Source: an uncultured Mucispirillum sp.
GTDB taxonomy: Bacteria; Chrysiogenota; Deferribacteres; Deferribacterales; Mucispirillaceae
Length of the DNA stretch: 14,562 nucleotides
Direction of reading: 5' to 3'
Assembly: GCA_947177675.1 (NCBI GenBank)
Contig: CAMWVK010000006.1
Span: 1 to 14,562, forward strand
Below, in pieces: positions 6,832 to 14,562 of this stretch. A model generated the notes under the pieces. That model was not told where the DNA came from. It was given only the letters and a program-made list of their open reading frames with translations, and ran no database searches. Every line of letters begins with the position of its first letter. Within the stretch, counting starts at the first letter, position 1. Both the position numbers and the translations under genes were made by a program.

Positions 6832-8861
6832 ATGTCTGGAAGAGTTAAAATAAAGGATGAAGTGCTGTATATGTTTGAATCATTTGTTATATATGGTTTT
6901 ATATATGTTGGCAGCATGGAAATATTTTTTAATAATCCTAATGAGTATGGCTACAATTTTACAGCTTTCTTTAAAAATGTTATGCCGCAATATGTTCTAT
7001 TTTCTATAATAACGGGGGGGGGATTTCACTTTTATCGCTAATTCATAGTAAAATCAAAGCATTTATAGATATTTCTTTAATCGTTATTATTCTAGTTTTT
7101 ATAATCAACTTAGTATTTTTTCCTGTAGATATTCAACTTGACGGCAATGAAAATGTTAATCTTTTATCTAAAAATAGTATTATTAATACTATTGCAGTAT
7201 TGACTTTGGTTATACTATCTGCTGTTATCTATATCTTTAACAAATCTATAATAAATTTAATAGTTATTATTGGAGCTGTTTATATTGCTTTTACATTTAC
7301 ATTATCTATTATTAATTCATCATATAAAGCCAGATCGTCTTCTGGTTTATTGATTTCTACATTACCTGATGATGTTTTAAGATTATCAAAGGAAAAAAAT
7401 ATTATATACATAGTATTAGACAGGTTTGATACCAGTTTTTTTGCAGAAATATTAGAAGGTCAAGACAGTGAATTATATACTGATAAAATGTTTAAAGATT
7501 TTACTTTTTTTAATAATTATTCTAGTGCTCATACAACAACACCTTTTTCTGGAAGTGCAACTATAGCTGGCAAACCATATGATAATTCTAAACCATGGAA
7601 ACAATTTAGACAAGAAGCATTTACCAGTGGAAACTCTTTATTTGAAATATTACAAAAAGACGGGTGGGATAATATACTATATCATGAGCATAGGCATACA
7701 GATTCTGTATATGCTCCTAATTATGAGTTATATAGTAACAGTAGTAGCGGAGCTTATGATAAAGCTCCGAAAGGAACAGAAAGAAAATATTTATATGCTT
7801 CGGTATATAGAATTGTGCCTGATTTTTTAAAAAATAAAATGAAAATTCTAAATGCAACAACTGGTAGCGATATAATGAAAATTCTAAATGCAACAACTGG
7901 TAGCGATATTTGGGATTTCAAATTTTTAAATATGGTTAAAAATAATAATATTAAAATAAATAATAATAATGTGTTTTCTCTAATACATTTAGCAGGACCT
8001 CATATGCCTCCGATTATAGATGAAAATTTTAATAATATAGGGAAAAAAGGAACATATGTTCAGCAGTCAAAAGCATCTTTAAAGCTTGTAAATATTTATT
8101 TAGAAAAACTTAAAGCTGCTAATACTAAATTGTATGATAACTCATTAATTATAATATCAAGTGACCATGGAGGAGATAGATTTAATGCACTACTTCTTAT
8201 TAAAGAAATAAATGCTCACAGCAATAAGATGGTTATAGATTCAAGACCATTTAGCCAGATATACTTGAAAGATATGATTTTAGAACTATTACAAGGAAAA
8301 TCTATTCCAAATTTAAAAGAACATCAAAATAGAAAGGGATACGATTATATGACTGTTCAGATTTTAGATAGTGGCTATAATACACCTATATTTGAATATC
8401 GGATTCCAGATAAAATGGATTATAAAGACCATACTTATAATTCTTATAATTTACTATCCATATTAACCCCAGATAAATCATATATAACTGATAAAAAAAT
8501 AGAGCTGGATTTTCCAAAAGATTATAATAAAATGCCAAATGGATTACTGATTTCTAAAAATTGGAAAAATACTGAAAAAGGTCTTCGCTGTCCTGGGCTA
8601 ATATATCTTATGTTTGATAATATGACTAAACAAGTGGATATTGCAATGGAAGTGCTGCATAACAATGATGATTCTAACAGATTTAGCTTTACAACTTTTA
8701 ATATAGATAAAGGCAAAGTCCTAGGCTCTATAAAAATAGGAGACAAAAACTATATTAAAAAAACAATTGATGTTAATAAAACTTTATTATTAAGATGTAA
8801 TAAAGATAATATAATATTAAAAAAATTTATATTAAATATTCGTCTTGATATTAATAATTAA
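6832..8861 (+). CDS. Membrane-anchored sulfatase/phosphoethanolamine-transferase-type enzyme, frame broken at G9 tract (phase-OFF form)
   Basis: The ATG frame from 6832 ends at 7041 after 69 codons. Just before this lies a run of nine Gs (7014-7022). The frame needed downstream is open without a stop from the run to 8861 (612 codons). Ten or seven Gs would join both parts into about 676 residues. In the joined protein about five hydrophobic helices lie between residues 15 and 165, followed by an alkaline-phosphatase/sulfatase-fold domain. The domain has an acidic metal ligand in IYIVLDRFD, a Thr-rich nucleophile region (SSAHTTTPFSG), HLAGPH, and SSDHGGD. This architecture is shared by phosphoethanolamine and phosphoglycerol transferases that modify lipid A, teichoic acid or glycans outside the inner membrane. 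The C-terminal extension of roughly 200 residues is not recognised. A perfect 36-bp tandem duplication lies between the catalytic motifs. No clear Shine-Dalgarno precedes the ATG. Alternatives are a decaying pseudogene, a sequencing error, or frameshifting on the G run. The substrate is unknown. Confidence 0.82.
7014..7022 (+). repeat. Homopolymeric G9 tract, putative phase-variation switch
   Basis: Nine consecutive Gs occur inside the coding region, in the Gly-encoding part of a predicted membrane helix. It is the only G or C run of this length in the window, where the local sequence is strongly AT-rich. The reading frame changes at this point. Length 9 gives a truncated 69-residue product; 10 or 7 gives the complete protein. 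Confidence 0.85.
7838..7909 (+). repeat. Perfect 36-bp tandem duplication within the sulfatase-family gene
   Basis: The segments 7838-7873 and 7874-7909 are identical over 36 nt. They encode two consecutive copies of the 12-residue peptide MKILNATTGSDI. The unit length is a multiple of three, so copy-number changes keep the frame. Absence of any substitution points to a recent duplication. Confidence 0.9.
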
Positions 8862-8865
8862 AAAA

Positions 8866-8894
8866 TTGAAATTTAAGCATAAATACTGTATAAA
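8866..8894 (+). promoter_or_regulatory. Promoter of murI
   Basis: TTGAAA (8866-8871) and TATAAA (8889-8894) are separated by exactly 17 nt. The predicted start is near 8901, about 12 nt before the murI ATG. The promoter begins 5 nt after the stop of the upstream gene, so murI can be transcribed independently of the sulfatase-family gene and its switching state. Confidence 0.6.
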
Positions 8895-8912
8895 TATGTT
8901 TCGGAGGTATCT

Positions 8913-9683
8913 ATGGCAATAGGTGTATATGATTCTGGAATAGGTGGTTTAACAGTATATAAAGTGGTAGCGGCAAATTTTAAAAAGCAGGATTTAATAT
9001 ATTTTGGCGATGTGGCAAGAGTGCCTTATGGCAACCGTTCAAAAGAAACTATTATCCGTTACAGTGTAGAGTGTGCCTCTTTTTTAAAAGAAAAATATAA
9101 TATTTCTGCATTAATTGTTGCCTGCAACACTATTTCTTCCCATGCACTGCCATTTCTTGCTGAAAGTTTGAATATTCCTATACTTGGTGTCATAAAGCCG
9201 GGTGCAAAATATGCCGTAGATTTAACTAAAAATAAAAAAATTGGTGTGCTTGGAACTCATGCAACAGTAAATAGTAAGTCTTATATCTGTGCAATAAAAG
9301 AAATACTGCCTGATGCTCAGGTTTATCAGCAAGCCTGCCCTCTTTTTGTGCCACTTGTGGAAGAATCAATGATTTCTGGCAAAGTGGCAGAAACAGTTGT
9401 AGAAGAAACTATTAAAAATATTACTGAAACTGGTATAGATACTGTAATTTTAGGCTGCACCCATTACCCAGTATTAAAAGATTTAATTGCAAGATATCTG
9501 CCTAATGTTTCTATTGTAGACAGCACTCATTATATTATAGAAGATATTAAAAAATTAAACCTGCCAGATACAGAAAAAGGACTTAGAGAAGTGCTTGTAA
9601 CCGATGATACTCCTGCATTTTTGTCCCTTAAAAATATTCTTGTTGGCAATGTGCCTGTGCAGGTAGTAGATATTAATAAGTAA
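8913..9683 (+). CDS. murI: Glutamate racemase
   Basis: It interconverts L- and D-glutamate without a cofactor, supplying D-Glu for the peptidoglycan stem peptide in the cytoplasm. The 256-residue length is typical. D7-S8 in DSGIGG begins the substrate pocket. The two catalytic cysteines are C71 in VACNT and C182 in GCTHYP, with H184 next to the latter. The PYG motif is at 38-40. The start is well supported by GGAGG (8903-8907) 5 nt upstream of the ATG, and by its own promoter. It is the last rightward gene; a weak all-AT hairpin follows the stop, and the strong hairpin at 10027-10048 lies 343 nt further on. Confidence 0.97.
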   Translation: MAIGVYDSGIGGLTVYKVVAANFKKQDLIYFGDVARVPYGNRSKETIIRYSVECASFLKEKYNISALIVACNTISSHALPFLAESLNIPILGVIKPGAKYAVDLTKNKKIGVLGTHATVNSKSYICAIKEILPDAQVYQQACPLFVPLVEESMISGKVAETVVEETIKNITETGIDTVILGCTHYPVLKDLIARYLPNVSIVDSTHYIIEDIKKLNLPDTEKGLREVLVTDDTPAFLSLKNILVGNVPVQVVDINK

Positions 9684-10020
9684 AAAATAAGTTTTTTTAT
9701 TATAATACTTCTGTTATATCATACTACAGCTTTAAACAGATTATCTAAAATATAAAATAATAAATATATTTACAATTATTCTTATTTTAAAAAGCTGTCT
9801 CTGATTATTTTATTATCTTTGCTGCTTAATTTCTTATGAGCAGCAAGTTGCAGTATAAGATATGAAATAATAAAAGATTACTTTATAAAATTTGCGGCAG
9901 TATGATAGTTATGGGATTTTATTATATATAAATTGATATGAAAACTGCTTACTTTATAAAATGCTGTCATATAATAAATATTATCTAAAAATATAATAAG
10001 TAGTTAAGATTTATAGAATA
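9684..10020. other. Noncoding AT-rich spacer between murI and the groEL terminator
   Basis: No open frame of useful length is present on either strand. Visible structure includes a hairpin with 8-bp arms (TTGCTGCT 9819-9826 / AGCAGCAA 9839-9846), two copies of TTACTTTATAAAAT (9878-9891 and 9949-9962), each preceded by GATATGAAA, and two copies of TTATCTAAAA (9741-9750 and 9981-9990). No tRNA, known small RNA or riboswitch is recognised. Confidence 0.6.
9859..9975. repeat. Pair of imperfect direct repeats in the murI-groEL spacer
   Basis: Each unit contains GATATGAAA, then after 10 or 5 nt the 14-mer TTACTTTATAAAAT, then a GC-containing segment resembling GCxGxCA followed by TAT and ATA. Unit one starts at 9859 and unit two at 9935. 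The copies differ by small indels, so they are either an old duplication or a repeated binding site. Confidence 0.4.
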
Positions 10021-10060
10021 AAAAAACCGCCGTATTTTAATACGGCGGATATTTTTTATT
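10020..10060 (-). terminator. Intrinsic terminator of groESL (likely bidirectional)
   Basis: The 9-bp GC-rich stem CCGCCGTAT / ATACGGCGG (10027-10048, loop TTTA) is followed in the leftward direction by a run of seven Ts (A residues at 10020-10026 on the plus strand). A T-run also follows on the plus strand (10052-10057), so it can also stop rightward transcription from murI. It lies 58 nt beyond the groEL stop. Confidence 0.92.
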
Positions 10061-10105
10061 ATTTTACATGTATTAATGGATAAATATGATAAGGTTATAA
10101 ACCTA

Positions 10106-11770
<1,665 letters not shown>

Positions 11771-11782
11771 TTAAATTAATTA

Positions 11783-12073
11783 TTATCCAATGATACCTAA
11801 TATATCATCTTCTCTCATAATAAGAAGGTCTTCACCATCTATTTTAACTTCTGTGCCAGCATATTTGCTGAAAAGAACTTTATCCCCAGCTTTTACTGTT
11901 GGTTTTATAACATTACCATTATCTAAATGTTTTCCTGCACCAACAGCAACTACTTCTCCTTCTTGTGGTTTTTCTTTTGCAGAATCAGGAATAAAAATAC
12001 CTGATGCAGTTTTTTCTTCGCTTTCAAAGCGTTTAACAATTACTCTGTCTTGTAAAGGTTGGATTTTAGCCAT
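11783..12073 (-). CDS. groES: Co-chaperonin GroES (10 kDa)
   Basis: It forms the heptameric lid of the GroEL chamber. The 96 residues fit the family. [10 protein letters not shown] is the conserved N-terminal strand. The mobile loop lies at about 17-33, with the GroEL-binding hydrophobic tripeptide in [22 protein letters not shown] is the conserved C-terminal core. The ATG at 12073 is preceded by AGAGG 4-5 nt upstream, with a second GGAGG further up. It is the first gene of the operon, with a leader of about 90 nt that contains the CIRCE element. Confidence 0.99.
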   Translation of the reverse strand: MAKIQPLQDRVIVKRFESEEKTASGIFIPDSAKEKPQEGEVVAVGAGKHLDNGNVIKPTVKAGDKVLFSKYAGTEVKIDGEDLLIMREDDILGIIG

Positions 12074-12137
12074 TATACCTCTTAGCCTCCTATACTTAAT
12101 ATTTAATTATATTGTAGTAATTTCGTGCTTGTTATCA

Positions 12138-12164
12138 TTAGCACTCATTCTTTATGAGTGCTAA
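12138..12164 (-). promoter_or_regulatory. CIRCE operator (HrcA binding site)
   Basis: The sequence is a perfect consensus inverted repeat, TTAGCACTC-N9-GAGTGCTAA. The element is the known binding site of the heat-shock repressor HrcA, upstream of groESL in many bacteria. It lies 65 nt upstream of the groES ATG and adjoins the predicted transcription start, so bound HrcA would block initiation or be part of the leader. hrcA itself is not in this window. Confidence 0.97.
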
Positions 12165-12171
12165 TATTACA

Positions 12172-12177
12172 ATTATA
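12172..12177 (-). promoter_or_regulatory. Putative -10 element of the groESL promoter
   Basis: TATAAT is read on the minus strand 7 nt upstream of CIRCE. Transcription would begin near 12165, exactly at the operator border. No good -35 hexamer is seen 16-18 nt further upstream, so the promoter may rely on the -10 or another element. Confidence 0.5.
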
Positions 12178-12213
12178 AAATAAAAAAGCAAGAGAAAATT
12201 TTAAAAATATGAA

Positions 12214-12229
12214 AAAATTTACAAATTTT
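12214..12229 (-). terminator. Possible weak terminator after radC
   Basis: AAAATTT and AAATTTT form a 7-bp all-AT stem with a 2-nt loop, followed leftwards by T-rich sequence. It lies 14 nt beyond the radC stop. The lack of G:C pairs makes efficient termination doubtful. Confidence 0.3.
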
Positions 12230-12242
12230 CTGCAAAAAGTGC

Positions 12243-12917
12243 CTATTCTCCCATATAACCTAAATCATAGAGGCTTGAATATTCATTTTTACATACTATT
12301 ATGTGGTCTCTCAATTTAATACCAAGAGTAGCAAGTGATTCTGCTACTATATTCGTAAGTTCTATATCTTTTCTAGACGGGCTGCTGTCACCTGATGGAT
12401 GATTATGTGCAATAATAACACTTACTGCCTTATTTTTAAGTGCATATTCTGCTATCTGCCTAGGATATACTACTGCATTATTTACAACACCTTCTGTTAT
12501 AACTTTCTTATCAATAAGGCAGCCTTTGCTATTTAAAAGGATAACAGCAAAACTTTCATTTTCTGCAAAACCAATATGATATTTTAAAAGCCTGTATATC
12601 TGTTCTGGACTTGAAAGAGACAGTTTTGTTTCATAATATGAATTTTCTATCCTGTTATAAAATTCAGCAGCTATTCTCAAAAACCTTTCTGTTTCTTTTC
12701 CTGCACCATCAACCTGCTGATAGTTAATATTAAAAACATTTCCAATAGAGCCTGCTCTCATAAGCATTTCTTTTGCTACAGGTTTTACATCTTTTCTTGG
12801 TATGCAGTAACCAAGCATTAATTCTAATATTTCATAATCAGCTAAAACTGATGGTGCTTCATCAAACTTCTCTTTTAATCGCTGTCTGTGACCTTGATAA
12901 TGTGGCTTTTTATCCAT
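12243..12917 (-). CDS. radC: RadC-family JAB/MPN domain protein
   Basis: The 224-residue protein matches RadC in length and layout: an N-terminal helical UPF0758-like part, a helix-hairpin-helix-like segment at about 57-82, and a C-terminal JAB1/MPN metalloprotease-like domain. The metal motif HNHPSGDSSPSRKD (171-184) with H171, H173 and D184 is complete. The biochemical function of RadC is not settled; the old link to DNA repair in E. coli was withdrawn, and domain structure suggests a hydrolase. The ATG at 12917 has no clear Shine-Dalgarno and lies 6 nt from the stop of the outer-membrane protein gene, so coupling is likely. Confidence 0.93.
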   Translation of the reverse strand: MDKKPHYQGHRQRLKEKFDEAPSVLADYEILELMLGYCIPRKDVKPVAKEMLMRAGSIGNVFNINYQQVDGAGKETERFLRIAAEFYNRIENSYYETKLSLSSPEQIYRLLKYHIGFAENESFAVILLNSKGCLIDKKVITEGVVNNAVVYPRQIAEYALKNKAVSVIIAHNHPSGDSSPSRKDIELTNIVAESLATLGIKLRDHIIVCKNEYSSLYDLGYMGE

Positions 12918-12923
12918 AACATA

Positions 12924-13625
12924 TTAGAACTTAATTCCAAGTTCTGCTCCAATACTGAAACCAGATAACGATGAAATATACGGATTATTAAGCGGTGTAA
13001 AATCATATAAATATTCACCAAATACTCTGACAGATAATATGTGATAGCTGTATTGCAGACCAGCCTGTGCAAGTATAGCTCCGCCAGATAAATTCTGTTT
13101 ATTTTCTGTATTATCTTGGTAGACTGTATTCAGATTACCAAAAGTATAAGCAGCACCAATACTGCCAAAAGGTGCAATGGAGCCAAAAGATATATCAACA
13201 GGATATAAACCAGTTGCAAGCACACCTATATTATATAAAGTTCCTTTAAACTGAGTAGATGCTCCATTTATATCAAAACTTTTCTTGCCGTCTGCATAAT
13301 GCAGAAAAGCCTGAATTTGAAAATTTTTATTAAAATCGTATGCACCGCCGATTTTTAATCTGTTCTGAAACATTGTTAAATATTTACTGTCTGGTATAAA
13401 ATAATTATAGCCTATACGCAAAGACCATTTTTTTTCATCAATTCTATCAAGCGATATTTTTTTCTTATTAAAATCCGGCTTGCCTTTTGAATTAGTTTTT
13501 ACATCACTTGTCTGCTCTTTTGGTGCATTAGCTTTATCAGATTCTATATTAGTTTCTGCTGCATCTTGGGCAAAAGCCTGCACTGTAAATAACATACATA
13601 ATAATATCAGTAATAATTTTTTCAT
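12924..13625 (-). CDS. Outer-membrane beta-barrel protein (hypothetical)
   Basis: The protein has 233 residues from the ATG at 13625. A clear signal peptide (MKKLLLILLCMLFTVQAFA, cleavage after residue 19) leads to a polar linker of about 50 residues rich in Lys, Asp and Asn. This is followed by roughly 160 residues with alternating amphipathic strands (for example WSLRIGYNYF, FQIQAFLHYADG, LSVRVFGEYLYDF, FSIGAELGIKF). The last residue is Phe, as recognised by the Bam assembly machinery. I chose 13625 rather than the ATG at 13634 because AAGGAT (13635-13640) stands 9 nt upstream of 13625, but directly next to 13634. It is probably an OmpA/OmpW-like small barrel; no substrate can be given. It follows an ABC-F gene whose stop overlaps its ribosome binding site. 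Confidence 0.85.
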   Translation of the reverse strand: MKKLLLILLCMLFTVQAFAQDAAETNIESDKANAPKEQTSDVKTNSKGKPDFNKKKISLDRIDEKKWSLRIGYNYFIPDSKYLTMFQNRLKIGGAYDFNKNFQIQAFLHYADGKKSFDINGASTQFKGTLYNIGVLATGLYPVDISFGSIAPFGSIGAAYTFGNLNTVYQDNTENKQNLSGGAILAQAGLQYSYHILSVRVFGEYLYDFTPLNNPYISSLSGFSIGAELGIKF

Positions 13626-13638
13626 ATTACCCATCCTT

Positions 13639-14562
13639 TTATTCTTCTATTTGATTTAATTTATTTTCATATTCCTGCCGTTTTGATTCCAGTTCTGTAA
13701 CTGCACTATCAAGCTGAATAAATGCTTCATCTATTAATTTATTAAGCTCCGCTAATCTTTTACCATATTCTCCTATTAAAAGTCCATTATTATTAGATGA
13801 TGCTTCAATTAATAATTCATTTAATTCTGCCACTTCCTGCTCATAAGTGCTGATATTATTTTCAATATTTTCTACCATATGTTCTAAAGGTTTTATAACT
13901 TTATTTTTTTCAGAAATTATTTCACTGCGTAATTTTCTAGTATCTTTTTTATTCAGCTTTGTTTTTACTTCTTTTACCTTAGCAGCATTTTCTTCCTGCC
14001 AGCCTTCCTTTTCTAAAAATTCTTCATAAGTGCCTTCAAATACATAGGGGTATTCATTCTGAAACACTATTAATCTATTTGCAAGGGCATGCAGAAACAT
14101 TTCATTATGGGTTACCATTATAACAGCTCCTGAAAAATTATCCACAGCTTCTATTAAAGAATCGCATGCATCCATATCTAAATGGTTTGTTGGCTCATCA
14201 AGCATTAAAACATTCTGCGGACTTGCTATTATTTTACCCAGCATTACACGGCTTTTTTCACCGCCTGAAAGCACTTTTATTTTTTTAAGAGCTGCATCCT
14301 GCTCAAAAAGCATAGCTCCACATATATTTCTAACATAAGTTCTGTCAAATGTATCTGAAACAGACTGTATTTCTTCTTCAACAGTATTATCTGGATTTAA
14401 AGATGAAACATTTGTCTGCTCATAATATCCTTTCTCGCAGCCTGTGTGATATATGACTTTTCCACTTGTAGCTGGAAGAACACCTGCAAGCACTTTTAAA
14501 AGAGTAGATTTACCTTTGCCGTTTTTACCAATTATGGCAATCTTATCTTCACTGCCTATGAT
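13639..14562 (-). CDS. ABC-F family ATPase (C-terminal part, N-terminus beyond right edge)
   Basis: The frame is open to the window edge; 307 residues are visible and represent the second ABC domain plus the C-terminal extension. Walker A GKNGKGKST is at 12-20, the ABC signature LSGGEKSR at 98-105, Walker B with NVLMLDEPTNHLD at 117-129, and the switch His in MVTHN at 152. Residues about 187-307 are Lys/Glu-rich and predicted coiled coil, as in the C-terminal domain of Uup/YheS-type members. ABC-F proteins act on ribosomes (translation, antibiotic protection) or in DNA-related roles for Uup. There are no membrane segments. The first ABC domain and inter-domain linker are outside the window, so subfamily assignment is not possible. 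Confidence 0.93.
   Translation of the reverse strand: MIGSEDKIAIIGKNGKGKSTLLKVLAGVLPATSGKVIYHTGCEKGYYEQTNVSSLNPDNTVEEEIQSVSDTFDRTYVRNICGAMLFEQDAALKKIKVLSGGEKSRVMLGKIIASPQNVLMLDEPTNHLDMDACDSLIEAVDNFSGAVIMVTHNEMFLHALANRLIVFQNEYPYVFEGTYEEFLEKEGWQEENAAKVKEVKTKLNKKDTRKLRSEIISEKNKVIKPLEHMVENIENNISTYEQEVAELNELLIEASSNNNGLLIGEYGKRLAELNKLIDEAFIQLDSAVTELESKRQEYENKLNQIEE

Noticed and set aside
7200..8861. Separate gene starting with TTG at 7200
   Set aside because: The same frame is open upstream to the G tract and encodes membrane helices that continue the 6832 gene; there is no ribosome binding site at 7200. It is the downstream part of one frameshifted gene.
11790..12164. Rightward open frame of 124 codons opposite groES
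   Set aside because: It is the antisense shadow of groES and overlaps the CIRCE operator; no ribosome binding site and no recognisable protein.
12875..13072. Leftward 65-codon frame across the radC/outer-membrane protein junction
   Set aside because: It overlaps two well supported genes in another frame and has no start signals.

Overview
The window is low-GC bacterial DNA with an outer-membrane lineage signature: a beta-barrel protein with a signal peptide and C-terminal Phe, a murein-related penicillin-binding protein, and an HrcA/CIRCE-type groESL operon. The AT richness, the GroEL sequence and the lipid- or glycan-modifying enzyme would fit a host-associated member of Deferribacterota such as Mucispirillum. 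That assignment is an inference from memory of the family, not a database result.

Layout. From 1 to 6729 everything reads leftwards in one tightly packed series: a 23S rRNA uracil-5-methyltransferase (RlmD-like), a small four-helix membrane protein, the house-cleaning nucleotidase RdgB, a class A-type penicillin-binding protein, shikimate kinase (aroK), 3-dehydroquinate synthase (aroB), and a TPR protein that runs off the left edge. Gaps among the first four genes are 1 to 16 nt, and aroK/aroB overlap by ATGA. From 6760 to 9683 two genes read rightwards: a membrane-anchored sulfatase/phosphoethanolamine-transferase-type enzyme, and glutamate racemase (murI), which has its own promoter and a strong ribosome binding site. 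The stretch 9684-10020 is noncoding. From 10027 to the right edge all genes read leftwards: groES-groEL with a perfect CIRCE operator upstream and a strong terminator downstream, and then a separate ABC-F ATPase - outer-membrane protein - radC cluster.

The outstanding feature is the sulfatase-family gene at 6832-8861. Its reading frame is broken exactly at a run of nine G residues (7014-7022) in otherwise very AT-rich DNA. Downstream of the run the required frame is open without a stop for 612 codons. A tract of ten (or seven) Gs restores a continuous protein of about 676 residues. This is the hallmark of a phase-variable contingency gene, here in the OFF state. The same gene also carries a perfect 36-bp in-frame tandem duplication, a second potentially variable element. 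A phase-variable surface or lipid modification enzyme next to cell-wall genes would be a plausible host-interaction switch.

A second unusual item is the penicillin-binding protein. Its transpeptidase motifs are intact, but its GT51 glycosyltransferase half has lost the recognisable catalytic motifs, suggesting a transpeptidase with a pseudo-glycosyltransferase domain.
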